Shown here: piece by piece, positions 34,833-47,567 of the stretch
Layout of the letters: every line of letters begins with the position of its first letter
Position numbering within the stretch: the stretch's first letter is position 1
The notes under the pieces: model-generated
What the model was told of the DNA's origin: nothing
The model's database searches: none
The model's input: the letters and a program-made list of their open reading frames with translations, nothing else
Position numbers and translations under genes: made by a program
Assembly (NCBI GenBank): GCA_914767715.1
Contig: OU612065.1
Span: 23,004,001-23,064,000 of the forward strand
Length of the DNA stretch: 60,000 nt
Origin: Membranipora membranacea
Taxonomy: Eukaryota > Bryozoa > Gymnolaemata > Cheilostomatida > Membraniporidae
Direction: 5' to 3'

Positions 34833-37177
34833 GTGGGTATCACGCTTTTTTTTCGCTCGGATAAAAAAATAGATTTGATTTTAACTCACCTCATGAGGAG
34901 GAGCAACTCCTGCTTATCTCGAATCTGCAAACCGTTTGGCTCTGTGGCTCTTCATTCTCCGTCAGCGCCCGTTTTAATTAGGGTCACTTTTGCTAAAAAA
35001 AAACATGCCATACGCCACCGTTCAAAAATAAAAACTCTGTCGAATCTTTATCAAACTCCGACCAGTTCAAGCTCTTATCGGCCTTACTCTAAATCCAGAA
35101 TATTGGAATCATCGGGTTAATAGGGGGGTAATTAAGCTGACTTTAAATTTGCAAAATTATACCAAGGGTGGGTATCACGCTTTTTTTTCGCTCGGATCAA
35201 AAAATAGATTTGCTTTTAACTCACCTCATGAGGAGGAGCAACTCCTGCTTATCTCGAATCTGCAAACCGTTTGGCTCTGTGGCTTTTCATTCTCCGTCAG
35301 CGCCCGTTTTAATTAGGGTCACTTTTGCTAAAAAAAAACATGCCATACGCCACCGTTCAAAAATAAAAACTCTGTCGAATCTTTATCAAACTCCGACCAG
35401 TTCAAGCTCTTATCGGCCTTACTCTAAATCCAGAATATTGGAATCATCGGGTTAATAGGGGAGTAATTAAGCTGACTTTAAATTTGCAAAGTTATACCAA
35501 GGGTGGGTATCACGCTTTTTTTTCGCTCGGATCAAAAAATAGATTTGCTTTTAACTCACCTCATGAGGAGGAGCAACTCCCGCTTATCTCGAATCTGCAA
35601 ACCGTTTGGCTCTGTGGCTTTTCATTCTCCGTCAGCGCCCGTTTTAATTAGGGTCACTTTTGCTAAAAAAAAACATGCCATACGCCACCGTTCAAAAATA
35701 AAAACTCTGTCGAATCTTTATCAAACTCCGACCAGTTCAAGCTCTTATCGGCCTTACTCTAAATCCAGAATATTGGAATCATCGGGTTAATAGGGGGGTA
35801 ATTAAGCTGACTTTAAATTTGCAAAATTATACCAAGGGTGGGTATCACGCTTTTTCTTCGCTCGGATCAAAAAATAGATTTGCTTTTAACTCACCTCATG
35901 AGGAGGAGCAACTCCTGCTTATCTCGAATCTGCAAACCGTTTGGCTCTGTGGCTTTTCATTCTCCGTCAGCGCCCGTTTTAATTAGGGTCACTTTTGCTA
36001 AAAAAAAACATGCCATACGCCACCGTTCAAAAATAAAAACTCTGTCGAATCTTTATCAAACTCCGACCAGTTCAAGCTCTTATCGGCCTTACTCTTAATC
36101 CAGAATATTGGAATCATCGGGTTAATAGGGGAGTAATTAAGCTGACTTTAAATTTGCAAAATTATACCAAGGGTGGGTATCACGCTTTTTTTTCGCTCGG
36201 ATCAAAAAATAGATTTGATTTTAACTCACCTCATGAGGAGGAGCAACTCCTGCTTATCTCGAATCTGCAAACCGTTTGGCTCTGTGGCTTTTCATTCTCC
36301 GTCAGCGCCCGTTTTAATTAGGGTCACTTTTGCTAAAAAAAAACATGCCATACGCCACCGTTCAAAAATAAAAACTCTGTCGAATCTTTATCAAACTCCG
36401 ACCAGTTCAAGCTCTTATCGGCCTTACTCTAAATCCAGATTATTGGAATCATCGGGTTAATAGGGGGGTAATTAAGCTGACTTTAAATTTGCAAAATTAT
36501 ACCAAGGGTGGGTATCACGCTTTTTCTTCGCTCGGATCAAAAAATAGATTTGCTTTTAACTCACCTCATGAGGAGGAGCAACTCCTGCTTATCTCGAATC
36601 TGCAAACCGTTTGGCTCTGTGGCTTTTCATTCTCCGTCAGCGCCCGTTTTAATTAGGGTCACTTTTGCTAAAAAAAAACATGCCATACGCCACCGTTCAA
36701 AAATAAAAACTCTGTCGAATCTTTATCAAACTCCGACCAGTTCAAGCTCTTATCGGCCTTACTCTAAATCCAGAATATTGGAATCATCGGGTTAATAGGG
36801 GAGTAATTAAGCTGACTTTAAATTTGCAAAGTTATACCAAGGGTGGGTATCACGCTTTTTTTTCGCTCGGATCAAAAAATAGAGTTGCTTCTAACTCACC
36901 TCATGAGGAGGAGCAACTCCTGCTTATCTCGAATCTGCAAACCGTTTGGCTCTGTGGCTTTTCATTCTCCGTCAGCGCCCGTTTTAATTAGGGTCACTTT
37001 TGCTAAAAAAAAACATGCCATACGCCACCGTTCAAAAATAAAAACTCTGTCGAATCTTTATCAAACTCCGACCAGTTCAAGCTCTTATCGGCCTTACTCT
37101 AAATCCAGAATATTGGAATCATCGGGTTAATAGGGGGGTAATTAAGCTGACTTTAAATTTGCAAAATTATACCAAGG

Positions 37178-39189
37178 GTGGGTATCACGCTTTTTTTTCG
37201 CTCGGATCAAAAAATAGATTTGCTTTTAACTCACCTCATGAGGAGGAGCAACTCCTGCTTATCTCGAATCTGCAAACCGTTTGGCTCTGTGGCTTTTCAT
37301 TCTCCGTCAGCGCCCGTTTTAATTAGGGTCACTTTTGCTAAAAAAAAACATGCCATACGCCACCGTTCAAAAATAAAAACTCTGTCGAATCTGTATCAAA
37401 CTCCGACCAGTCCAAGCTCTTATCGGCCTTACTCTAAATCCAGAATATTGGAATCATCGGGTTAATAGGGGAGTAATTAAGCTGACTTTAAATTTGCAAA
37501 GTTATACCAAGGGTGGGTATCACGCTTTTTTTTCGCTCGGATCAAAAAATAGATTTGCTTTTAACTCACATCATGAGGAGGAGCAACTCCTGCTTATCTC
37601 GAATCTGCAAACCGTTTGGCTCTGTGGCTTTTCATTCTCCGTCAGCGCCCGTTTTAATTAGGGTCACTTTTGCTAAAAAAAAACATGCCATACGCCACCG
37701 TTCAAAAATAAAAACTCTGTCGAATCTTTATCAAACTCCGACCAGTTCAAGCTCTTATCGGCCTTACTCTAAATCCAGAATATTGGAATCATCGGGTTAA
37801 TAAGGGGGGTAATTAAGCTGACTTTAAATTTGCAAAATTATACCAAGGGTGGGTATCACGCTTTTTTTTCGCCCGGATCAAAAAATAGATTTGCTTTTAA
37901 CTCACCTCATGAGGAGGAGCAACTCCTGCTTATCTCGAATCTGCAAACCGTTTGGCTCTGTGGCTTTTCATTCTCCGTCAGCGCCCGTTTTAATTAGGGT
38001 CACTTTTGCTAAAAAAAAACATGCCATACGCCACCGTTCAAAAATAAAAACTCTGTCGAATCTTTATCAAACTCCGACCAGTTCAAGCTCTTATCGGCCT
38101 TACTCTAAATCCAGAATATTGGAATCATCGGGTTAATAGGGGGGGTAATTAAGCTGACTTTAAATTTGCAAAATTATACCAAGGGTGGGTATCACGCTTT
38201 TTTTTCGCCCGGATCAAAAAATAGATTTGCTTTTAACTCACCTCATGAGGAGGAGCAACTCCTGCTTATCTCGAATCTGCAAACCGTTTGGCTCTGTGGC
38301 TTTTCATTCTCCGTCAGCGCCCGTTTTAATTAGGGTCACTTTTGCTAAAAAAAAACATGCCATACGCCACCGTTCAAAAATAAAAACTCTGTCGAATCTT
38401 TATCAAACTCCGACCAGTTCAAGCTCTTATCGGCCTTACTCTAAATCCAGAATATTGGAATCATCGGGTTAATAGGGGGGTAATTAAGCTGACTTTAAAT
38501 TTGCAAAATTATACCAAGGGTGGGTATCACGCTTTTTCTTCGCTCGGATCAAAAAATAGATTTGCTTTTAACTCACCTCATGAGGAGGAGCAACTCCTGC
38601 TTATCTCGAATCTGCAAACCGTTTGGCTCTGTGGCTTTTCATTCTCCGTCAGCGCCCGTTTTAATAAGGGTCACTTTTGCTAAAAAAAAACATGCCATAC
38701 GCCACCGTTCAAAAATAAAAACTCTGTCGAATCTTTATCAAACTCCGACCAGTTCAAGCTCTTATCGGCCTTACTCTAAATCCAGAATATTGGAATCATC
38801 GGGTTAATAGGGGGGTAATTAAGCTGACTTTAAATTTGCAAAATTATACCAAGGGTGGGTATCACGCTTTTTTTTCGCTCGGATCAAAAAATAGATTTGC
38901 TTTTAACTCACCTCATGAGGAGGAGCAACTCCTGCTTATCTCGAATCTGCAAACCGTTTGGCTCTGTGGCTTTTCATTCTCCGTCAGCGCCCGTTTTAAT
39001 TAGGGTCACTTTTGCTAAAAAAAAACATGCCATACGCCACCGTTCAAAAATAAAAACTCTGTCGAATCTTTATCAAACTCCGACCAGTTCAAGCTCTTAT
39101 CGGCCTTACTCTAAATCCAGAATATTGGAATCATCGGGTTAATAGGGGGGTAATTAAGCTGACTTTAAATTTGCAAAATTATACCAAGG
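37178..39189 (+). repeat. Spacer between 28-monomer-shift copies, with adjacent P-P monomers
   Basis: Order B-I-P-P-K-B. The two adjacent P monomers (37849 and 38185, 336 bp apart) are the only P-P neighbours in the window, consistent with a single-monomer duplication. The first monomer has two close private changes (CTGTATC and AGTCCAAGC, about 37393-37413). The I tail at 37801 reads TAAGGGGGG in place of TAGGGGGGG. Confidence 0.85.
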
Positions 39190-42100
39190 GTGGGTATCAC
39201 GCTTTTTCTTCGCTCGGATCAAAAAATAGATTTGCTTTTAACTCACCTCATGAGGAGGAGCAACTCCTGCTTATCTCGAATCTGCAAACCGTTTGGCTCT
39301 GTGGCTTTTCATTCTCCGTCAGCGCCCGTTTTAATTAGGGTCACTTTTGCTAAAAAAAAACATGCCATACGCCACCGTTCAAAAATAAAAACTCTGTCGA
39401 ATCTTTATCAAACTCCGACCAGTTCAAGCTCTTATCGGCCTTACTCTAAATCCAGAATATTGGAATCATCGGGTTAATAGGGGAGTAATTAAGCTGACTT
39501 TAAATTTGCAAAGTTATACCAAGGGTGGGTATCACGCTTTTTTTTCGCTCGGATCAAAAAATAGATTTGCTTCTAACTCACCTCATGAGGAGGAGCAACT
39601 CCTGCTTATCTCGAATCTGCAAACCGTTTGGCTCTGTGGCTTTTCATTCTCCGTCAGCGCCCGTTTTAATTAGGGTCACTTTTGCTAAAAAAAAACATGC
39701 CATACGCCACCGTTCAAAAATAACAACTCTGTCGAATCTTTATCAAACTCCGACCAGTTCAAGCTCTTATCGGCCTTACTCTAAATCCAGAATATTGGAA
39801 TCATCGGGTTAATAGGGGGGTAATTAAGCTGACTTTAAATTTGCAAAATTATACCAAGGGTGGGTATCACGCTTTTTTTTCGCTCGGATCAAAAAATAGA
39901 TTTGCTTTTAACTCACCTCATGAGGAGGAGCAACTCCTGCTTATCTCGAATCTGCAAACCGTTTGGCTCTGTGGCTTTTCATTCTCCGTCAGCGCCCGTT
40001 TTAATTAGGGTCACTTTTGCTAAAAAAAACATGCCATACGCCACCGTTCAAAAATAAAAACTCTGTCGAATCTTTATCAAACTCCGACCAGTTCAAGCTC
40101 TTATCGGCCTTACTCTAAATCCAGAATATTGGAATCATCGGGTTAATAGGGGAGTAATTAAGCTGACTTTAAATTTGCAAAGTTATACCAAGGGTGGGTA
40201 TCACGCTTTTTTTTCGCTCGGATCAAAAAATAGATTTGCTTTTAACTCACATCATGAGGAGGAGCAACTCCTGCTTATCTCGAATCTGCAAACCGTTTGG
40301 CTCTGTGGCTTTTCATTCTCCGTCAGCGCCCGTTTTAATTAGGGTCACTTTTGCTAAAAAAAAACATGCCATACGCCACCGTTCAAAAATAAAAACTCTG
40401 TCGAATCTTTATCAAACTCCGACCAGTTCAAGCTCTTATCGGCCTTACTCTAAATCCAGAATATTGGAATCATCGGGTTAATAGGGGGGGTAATTAAGCT
40501 GACTTTAAATTTGCAAAATTATACCAAGGGTGGGTATCACGCTGTTTTTTCGCCCGGATCAAAAAATAGATTTGCTTTTAACTCACCTCATGAGGAGGAG
40601 CAACTCCTGCTTATCTCGAATCTGCAAACCGTTTGGCTCTGTGGCTTTTCATTCTCCGTCAGCGCCCGTTTTAATTAGGGTCACTTTTGCTAAAAAAAAC
40701 ATGCCATACGCCACCGTTCAAAAATAAAAACTCTGTCGAATCTTTATCAAACTCCGACCAGTTCAAGCTCTTATCGGCCTTACTCTAAATCCAGAATATT
40801 GGAATCATCGGGTTAATAGGGGAGTAATTAAGCTGACTTTAAATTTGCAAAGTTATACCAAGGGTGGGTATCACGCTTTTTTTTCGCTCGGATCAAAAAA
40901 TAGATTTGCTTTTAACTCACATCATGAGGAGGAGCAACTCCTGCTTATCTCGAATCTGCAAACCGTTTGGCTCTGTGGCTTTTCATTCTCCGTCAGCGCC
41001 CGTTTTAATTAGGGTCACTTTTGCTAAAAAAAAACATGCCATACGCCACCGTTCAAAAATAAAAACTCTGTCGAATCTTTATCAAACTCCGACCAGTTCA
41101 AGCTCTTATCGGCCTTACTCTAAATCCAGAATATTGGAATCATCGGGTTAATAGGGGGGGTAATTAAGCTGACTTTAAATTTGCAAAATTATACCAAGGG
41201 TGGGTATCACGCTTTTTTTTCGCCCGGATCAAAAAATAGATTTGCTTTTAACTCACCTCATGAGGAGGAGCAACTCCTGCTTATCTCGAATCTGCAAACC
41301 GTTTGGCTCTGTGGCTTTTCATTCTCCGTCAGTGCCCGTTTTAATTAGGGTCACTTTTGCTAAAAAAAAACATGCCATACGCCACCGTTCAAAAATAAAA
41401 ACTCTGTCGAATCTTTATCAAACTCCGACCAGTTCAAGCTCTTATCGGCCTTACTCTAAATCCAGAATATTGGAATCATCGGGTTAATAGGGGGGTAATT
41501 AAGCTGACTTTAAATTTGCAAAATTATACCAAGGGTGGGTATCACGCTTTTTCTTCGCTCGGATCAAAAAATAGATTTGCTTTTAACTCACCTCATGAGG
41601 AGGAGCAACTCCTGCTTATCTCGAATCTGCAAACCGTTTGGCTCTGTGGCTTTTCATTCTCCGTCAGCGCCCGTTTTAATAAGGGTCACTTTTGCTAAAA
41701 AAAAACATGCCATACGCCACCGTTCAAAAATAAAAACTCTGTCGAATCTTTATCAAACTCCGACCAGTTCAAGCTCTTATCGGCCTTACTCTAAATCCAG
41801 AATATTGGAATCATCGGGTTAATAGGGGGGTAATTAAGCTGACTTTAAATTTGCAAAATTATACCAAGGGTGGGTATCACGCTTTTTTTTCGCTCGGATC
41901 AAAAAATAGATTTGATTTTAACTCACCTCATGAGGAGGAGCAACTCCTGCTTATCTCGAATCTGCAAACCGTTTGGCTCTGTGGCTCTTCATTCTCCGTC
42001 AGCGCCCGTTTTAATTAGGGTCACTTTTGCTAAAAAAAAACATGCCATACGCCACCGTTCAAAAATAAAAACTCTGTCGAATCTTTATCAAACTCCGACC

Positions 42101-45100
42101 AGTTCAAGCTCTTATCGGCCTTACTCTAAGTCCAGAATATTGGAATCATCGGGTTAATAGGGGGGGTAATTAAGCTGACTTTAAATTTGCAAAGTTATAC
42201 CAAGGGTGGGTATCACGCTTTTTTTTCGCTCGGATCAAAAAATAGATTTGCTTTTAACTCACATCATGAGGAGGAGCAACTCCTGCTTATCTCGAATCTG
42301 CAAACCGTTTGGCTCTGTGGCTTTTCATTCTCCGTCAGCGCCCGTTTTAATTAGGGTCACTTTTGCTAAAAAAAAACATGCCATACGCCACCGTTCAAAA
42401 ATAAAAACTCTGTCGAATCTTTATCAAACTCCGACCAGTTCAAGCTCTTATCGGCCTTACTCTAAATCCAGAATATTGGAATCATCGGGTTAATAGGGGG
42501 GTAATTAAGCTGACTTTAAATTTGCAAAATTATACCAAGGGTGGGTATCACGCTTTTTTTTCGCTCGGATCAAAAAATAGATTTGCTTTTAACTCACCTC
42601 ATGAGGAGGAGCAACTCCTGCTTATCTCGAATCTGCAAACCGTTTGGCTCTGTGGCTTTTCATTCTCCGTCAGCGCCCGTTTTAATTAGGGTCACTTTTG
42701 CTAAAAAAAAACATGCCATACGCCACCGTTCAAAAATAAAAACTCTGTCGAATCTTTATCAAACTCCGACCAGTTCAAGCTCTTATCGGCCTTACTCTAA
42801 ATCCAGAATATTGGAATCATCGGGTTAATAGGGGAGTAATTAAGCTGACTTTAAATTTGCAAAGTTATACCAAGGGTGGGTATCACGCTTTTTTTTCGCT
42901 CGGATCAAAAAATAGATTTGCTTTTAACTCACCTCATGAGGAGGAGCAACTCCCGCTTATCTCGAATCTGCAAACCGTTTGGCTCTGTGGCTTTTCATTC
43001 TCCGTCAGCGCCCGTTTTAATTAGGGTCACTTTTGCTAAAAAAAAACATGCCATACGCCACCGTTCAAAAATAAAAACTCTGTCGAATCTTTATCAAACT
43101 CCGACCAGTTCAAGCTCTTATCGGCCTTACTCTAAATCCAGAATATTGGAATCATCGGGTTAATAGGGGAGTAATTAAGCTGACTTTAAATTTGCAAAGT
43201 TATACCAAGGGTGGGTATCACGCTTTTTTTTCGCTCGGATCAAAAAATAGATTTGCTTTTAACTCACATCATGAGGAGGAGCAACTCCTGCTTATCTCGA
43301 ATCTGCAAACCGTTTGGCTCTGTGGCTTTTCATTCTCCGTCAGCGCCCATTTTAATTAGGGTCACTTTTGCTAAAAAAAAACATGCCATACGCCACCGTT
43401 CAAAAATAAAAACTCTGTCGAATCTTTATCAAACTCCGACCAGTTCAAGCTCTTATCGGCCTTACTCTAAATCCAGAATATTGGAATCATCGGGTTAATA
43501 GGGGGGGTAATTAAGCTGACTTTAAATTTGCAAAATTATACCAAGGGTGGGTATCACGCTTTTTTTTCGCCCGGATCAAAAAATAGATTTGCTTTTAACT
43601 CACCTCATGAGGAGGAGCAACTCCTGCTTATCTCGAATCTGCAAACCGTTTGGCTCTGTGGCTTTTCATTCTCCGTCAGCGCCCGTTTTAATTAGGGTCA
43701 CTTTTGCTAAAAAAAAACATGCCATACGCCACCGTTCAAAAATAAAAACTCTGTCGAATCTTTATCAAACTCCGACCAGTTCAAGCTCTTATCGGCCTTA
43801 CTCTAAATCCAGAATATTGGAATCATCGGGTTAATAGGGGGGTAATTAAGCTGACTTTAAATTTGCAAAATTATACCAAGGGTGGGTATCACGCTTTTTC
43901 TTCGGTCGGATCAAAAAATAGATTTGCTTTTAACTCACCTCATGAGGAGGAGCAACTCCTGCTTATCTCGAATCTGCAAACCGTTTGGCTCTGTGGCTTT
44001 TCATTCTCCGTCAGCGCCCGTTTTAATAAGGGTCACTTTTGCTAAAAAAAAACATGCCATACGCCACCGTTCAAAAATAAAAACTCTGTCGAATCTTTAT
44101 CAAACTCCGACCAGTTCAAGCTCTTATCGGCCTTACTCTAAATCCAGAATATTGGAATCATCGGGTTAATAGGGGGGTAATTAAGCTGACTTTAAATTTG
44201 CAAAATTATACCAAGGGTGGGTATCACGCTTTTTTTTCGCTCGGATAAAAAAATAGATTTGATTTTAACTCACCTCATGAGGAGGAGCAACTCCTGCTTA
44301 TCTCGAATCTGCAAACCGTTTGGCTCTGTGGCTCTTCATTCTCCGTCAGCGCCCGTTTTAATTAGGGTCACTTTTGCTAAAAAAAAACATGCCATACGCC
44401 ACCGTTCAAAAATAAAAACTCTGTCGAATCTTTATCAAACTCCGACCAGTTCAAGCTCTTATCGGCCTTACTCTAAATCCAGAATATTGGAATCATCGGG
44501 TTAATAGGGGGGTAATTAAGCTGACTTTAAATTTGCAAAATTATACCAAGGGTGGGTATCACGCTTTTTTTTCGCTCGGATCAAAAAATAGATTTGCTTT
44601 TAACTCACCTCATGAGGAGGAGCAACTCCTGCTTATCTCGAATCTGCAAACCGTTTGGCTCTGTGGCTTTTCATTCTCCGTCAGCGCCCGTTTTAATTAG
44701 GGTCACTTTTGCTAAAAAAAAACATGCCATACGCCACCGTTCAAAAATAAAAACTCTGTCGAATCTTTATCAAACTCCGACCAGTTCAAGCTCTTATCGG
44801 CCTTACTCTAAATCCAGAATATTGGAATCATCGGGTTAATAGGGGAGTAATTAAGCTGACTTTAAATTTGCAAAGTTATACCAAGGGTGGGTATCACGCT
44901 TTTTTTTCGCTCGGATCAAAAAATAGATTTGCTTTTAACTCACCTCATGAGGAGGAGCAACTCCCGCTTATCTCGAATCTGCAAACCGTTTGGCTCTGTG
45001 GCTTTTCATTCTCCGTCAGCGCCCGTTTTAATTAGGGTCACTTTTGCTAAAAAAAAACATGCCATACGCCACCGTTCAAAAATAAAAACTCTGTCGAATC

Positions 45101-46514
45101 TTTATCAAACTCCGACCAGTTCAAGCTCTTATCGGCCTTACTCTAAATCCAGAATATTGGAATCATCGGGTTAATAGGGGGGTAATTAAGCTGACTTTAA
45201 ATTTGCAAAATTATACCAAGGGTGGGTATCACGCTTTTTCTTCGCTCGGATCAAAAAATAGATTTGCTTTTAACTCACCTCATGAGGAGGAGCAACTCCT
45301 GCTTATCTCGAATCTGCAAACCGTTTGGCTCTGTGGCTTTTCATTCTCCGTCAGCGCCCGTTTTAATTAGGGTCACTTTTGCTAAAAAAAAACATGCCAT
45401 ACGCCACCGTTCAAAAATAAAAACTCTGTCGAATCTTTATCAAACTCCGACCAGTTCAAGCTCTTATCGGCCTTACTCTAAATCCAGAATATTGGAATCA
45501 TCGGGTTAATAGGGGAGTAATTAAGCTGACTTTAAATTTGCAAAATTATACCAAGGGTGGGTATCACGCTTTTTTTTCGCTCGGATCAAAAAATAGATTT
45601 GATTTTAACTCACCTCATGAGGAGGAGCAACTCCTGCTTATCTCGAATCTGCAAACCGTTTGGCTCTGTGGCTTTTCATTCTCCGTCAGCGCCCGTTTTA
45701 ATTAGGGTCACTTTTGCTAAAAAAAAACATGCCATACGCCACCGTTCAAAAATAAAAACTCTGTCGAATCTTTATCAAACTCCGACCAGTTCAAGCTCTT
45801 ATCGGCCTTACTCTAAATCCAGAATATTGGAATCATCGGGTTAATAGGGGGGTAATTAAGCTGACTTTAAATTTGCAAAATTATACCAAGGGTGGGTATC
45901 ACGCTTTTTCTTCGCTCGGATCAAAAAATAGATTTGCTTTTAACTCACCTCATGAGGAGGAGCAACTCCTGCTTATCTCGAATCTGCAAACCGTTTGGCT
46001 CTGTGGCTTTTCATTCTCCGTCAGCGCCCGTTTTAATTAGGGTCACTTTTGCTAAAAAAAAACATGCCATACGCCACCGTTCAAAAATAAAAACTCTGTC
46101 GAATCTTTATCAAACTCCGACCAGTTCAAGCTCTTATCGGCCTTACTCTAAATCCAGAATATTGGAATCATCGGGTTAATAGGGGAGTAATTAAGCTGAC
46201 TTTAAATTTGCAAAGTTATACCAAGGGTGGGTATCACGCTTTTTTTTCGCTCGGATCAAAAAATAGATTTGCTTCTAACTCACCTCATGAGGAGGAGCAA
46301 CTCCTGCTTATCTCGAATCTGCAAACCGTTTGGCTCTGTGGCTTTTCATTCTCCGTCAGCGCCCGTTTTAATTAGGGTCACTTTTGCTAAAAAAAAACAT
46401 GCCATACGCCACCGTTCAAAAATAAAAACTCTGTCGAATCTTTATCAAACTCCGACCAGTTCAAGCTCTTATCGGCCTTACTCTAAATCCAGAATATTGG
46501 AATCATCGGGTTAA
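39190..46514 (+). repeat. 28-monomer-shift duplication (22 monomers, ~7.3 kb), copy 2
   Basis: Same monomer order as 29804-37130. Private here are AATAACAACTC (about 39724), A8 runs in the monomers at 39860 and 40530, and GCTGTTTTTT (about 40544). By eye about a dozen point differences plus two one-base indels separate 7.3 kb, so the duplication is recent. The copies are separated by about 2 kb (37178-39189). Confidence 0.92.
41535..44216 (+). repeat. 8-monomer module K-V-I-B-R-I-P-K, copy 3
   Basis: Third copy, carried by the downstream copy of the 28-monomer-shift duplication. Private changes: GCCCATTTT near 43349 (CpG transition) and TCGGTCGG near 43905. Confidence 0.88.
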
Positions 46515-47567
46515 TAGGGGGGGTAATTAAGCTGACTTTAAATTTGCAAAATTATACCAAGGGTGGGTATCACGCTTTTTTTTCGCCCGGATCAAAAAAT
46601 AGATTTGCTTTTAACTCACCTCATGAGGAGGAGCAACTCCTGCTTATCTCGAATCTGCAAACCGTTTGGCTCTGTGGCTTTTCATTCTCCGTCAGCGCCC
46701 GTTTTAATTAGGGTCACTTTTGCTAAAAAAAAACATGCCATACGCCACCGTTCAAAAATAAAAACTCTGTCGAATCTTTATCAAACTCCGACCAGTTCAA
46801 GCTCTTATCGGCCTTACTCTAAATCCAGAATATTGGAATCATCAGGTTAATAGGGGGGTAATTAAGCTGACTTTAAATTTGCAAAATTATACCAAGGGTG
46901 GGTATCACGCTTTTTCTTCGCTCGGATCAAAAAATAGATTTGCTTTTAACTCACCTCATGAGGAGGAGCAACTCCTGCTTATCTCGAATCTGCAAACCGT
47001 TTGGCTCTGTGGCTTTTCATTCTCCGTCAGCGCCCGTTTTAATAAGGGTCACTTTTGCTAAAAAAAAACATGCCATACGCCACCGTTCAAAAATAAAAAC
47101 TCTGTCGAATCTTTATCAAACTCCGACCAGTTCAAGCTCTTATCGGCCTTACTCTAAATCCAGAATATTGGAATCATCGGGTTAATAGGGGAGTAATTAA
47201 GCTGACTTTAAATTTGCAAAGTTATACCAAGGGTGGGTATCACGCTTTTTTTTCGCTCGGATCAAAAAATAGATTTGCTTTTAACTCACCTCATGAGGAG
47301 GAGCAACTCCCGCTTATCTCGAATCTGCAAACCGTTTGGCTCTGTGGCTTTTCATTCTCCGTCAGCGCCCGTTTTAATTAGGGTCACTTTTGCTAAAAAA
47401 AAACATGTCATACGCCACCGTTCAAAAATAAAAACTCTGTCGAATCTTTATCAAACTCCGACCAGTTCAAGCTCTTATCGGCCTTACTCTAAATCCAGAA
47501 TATTGGAATCATCGGGTTAATAGGGGGGTAATTAAGCTGACTTTAAATTTGCAAAATTATACCAAGG
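44552..47567 (+). repeat. 9-monomer tandem duplication, copy 1 (3016 bp)
   Basis: Order B-R-L-D-L-C-P-K-R, repeated immediately at 47568-50583 with a constant 3016-bp offset. Shared rare markers are CATCAGG (about 46844 and 49860) and CATGTCATACG (about 47408 and 50424). I noticed no base differences between the two copies. The breakpoint is diffuse because the adjoining tails are identical. Confidence 0.93.

Larger units (their letters stand above)
29804..37130 (+). repeat. 28-monomer-shift duplication (22 monomers, ~7.3 kb), copy 1
   Basis: Order L-C-B-I-P-I-P-K-V-I-B-R-I-P-K-V-B-R, then L-D-L-C. Matches 39190-46514 at offset 9384-9386. Shared rare markers are CAGTGCCCG (31949 and 41333) and GGATAAAAAAAT (34863 and 44247). 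Private here are AAAAACTAG (29840), CCACAAT (about 31074), CTCTTAATCC (about 36096), CAGATTATT (about 36440) and AGAGTTG (about 36885). Similarity ends at the G-run after 37130, where this copy continues into B and the other into P. Confidence 0.92.
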
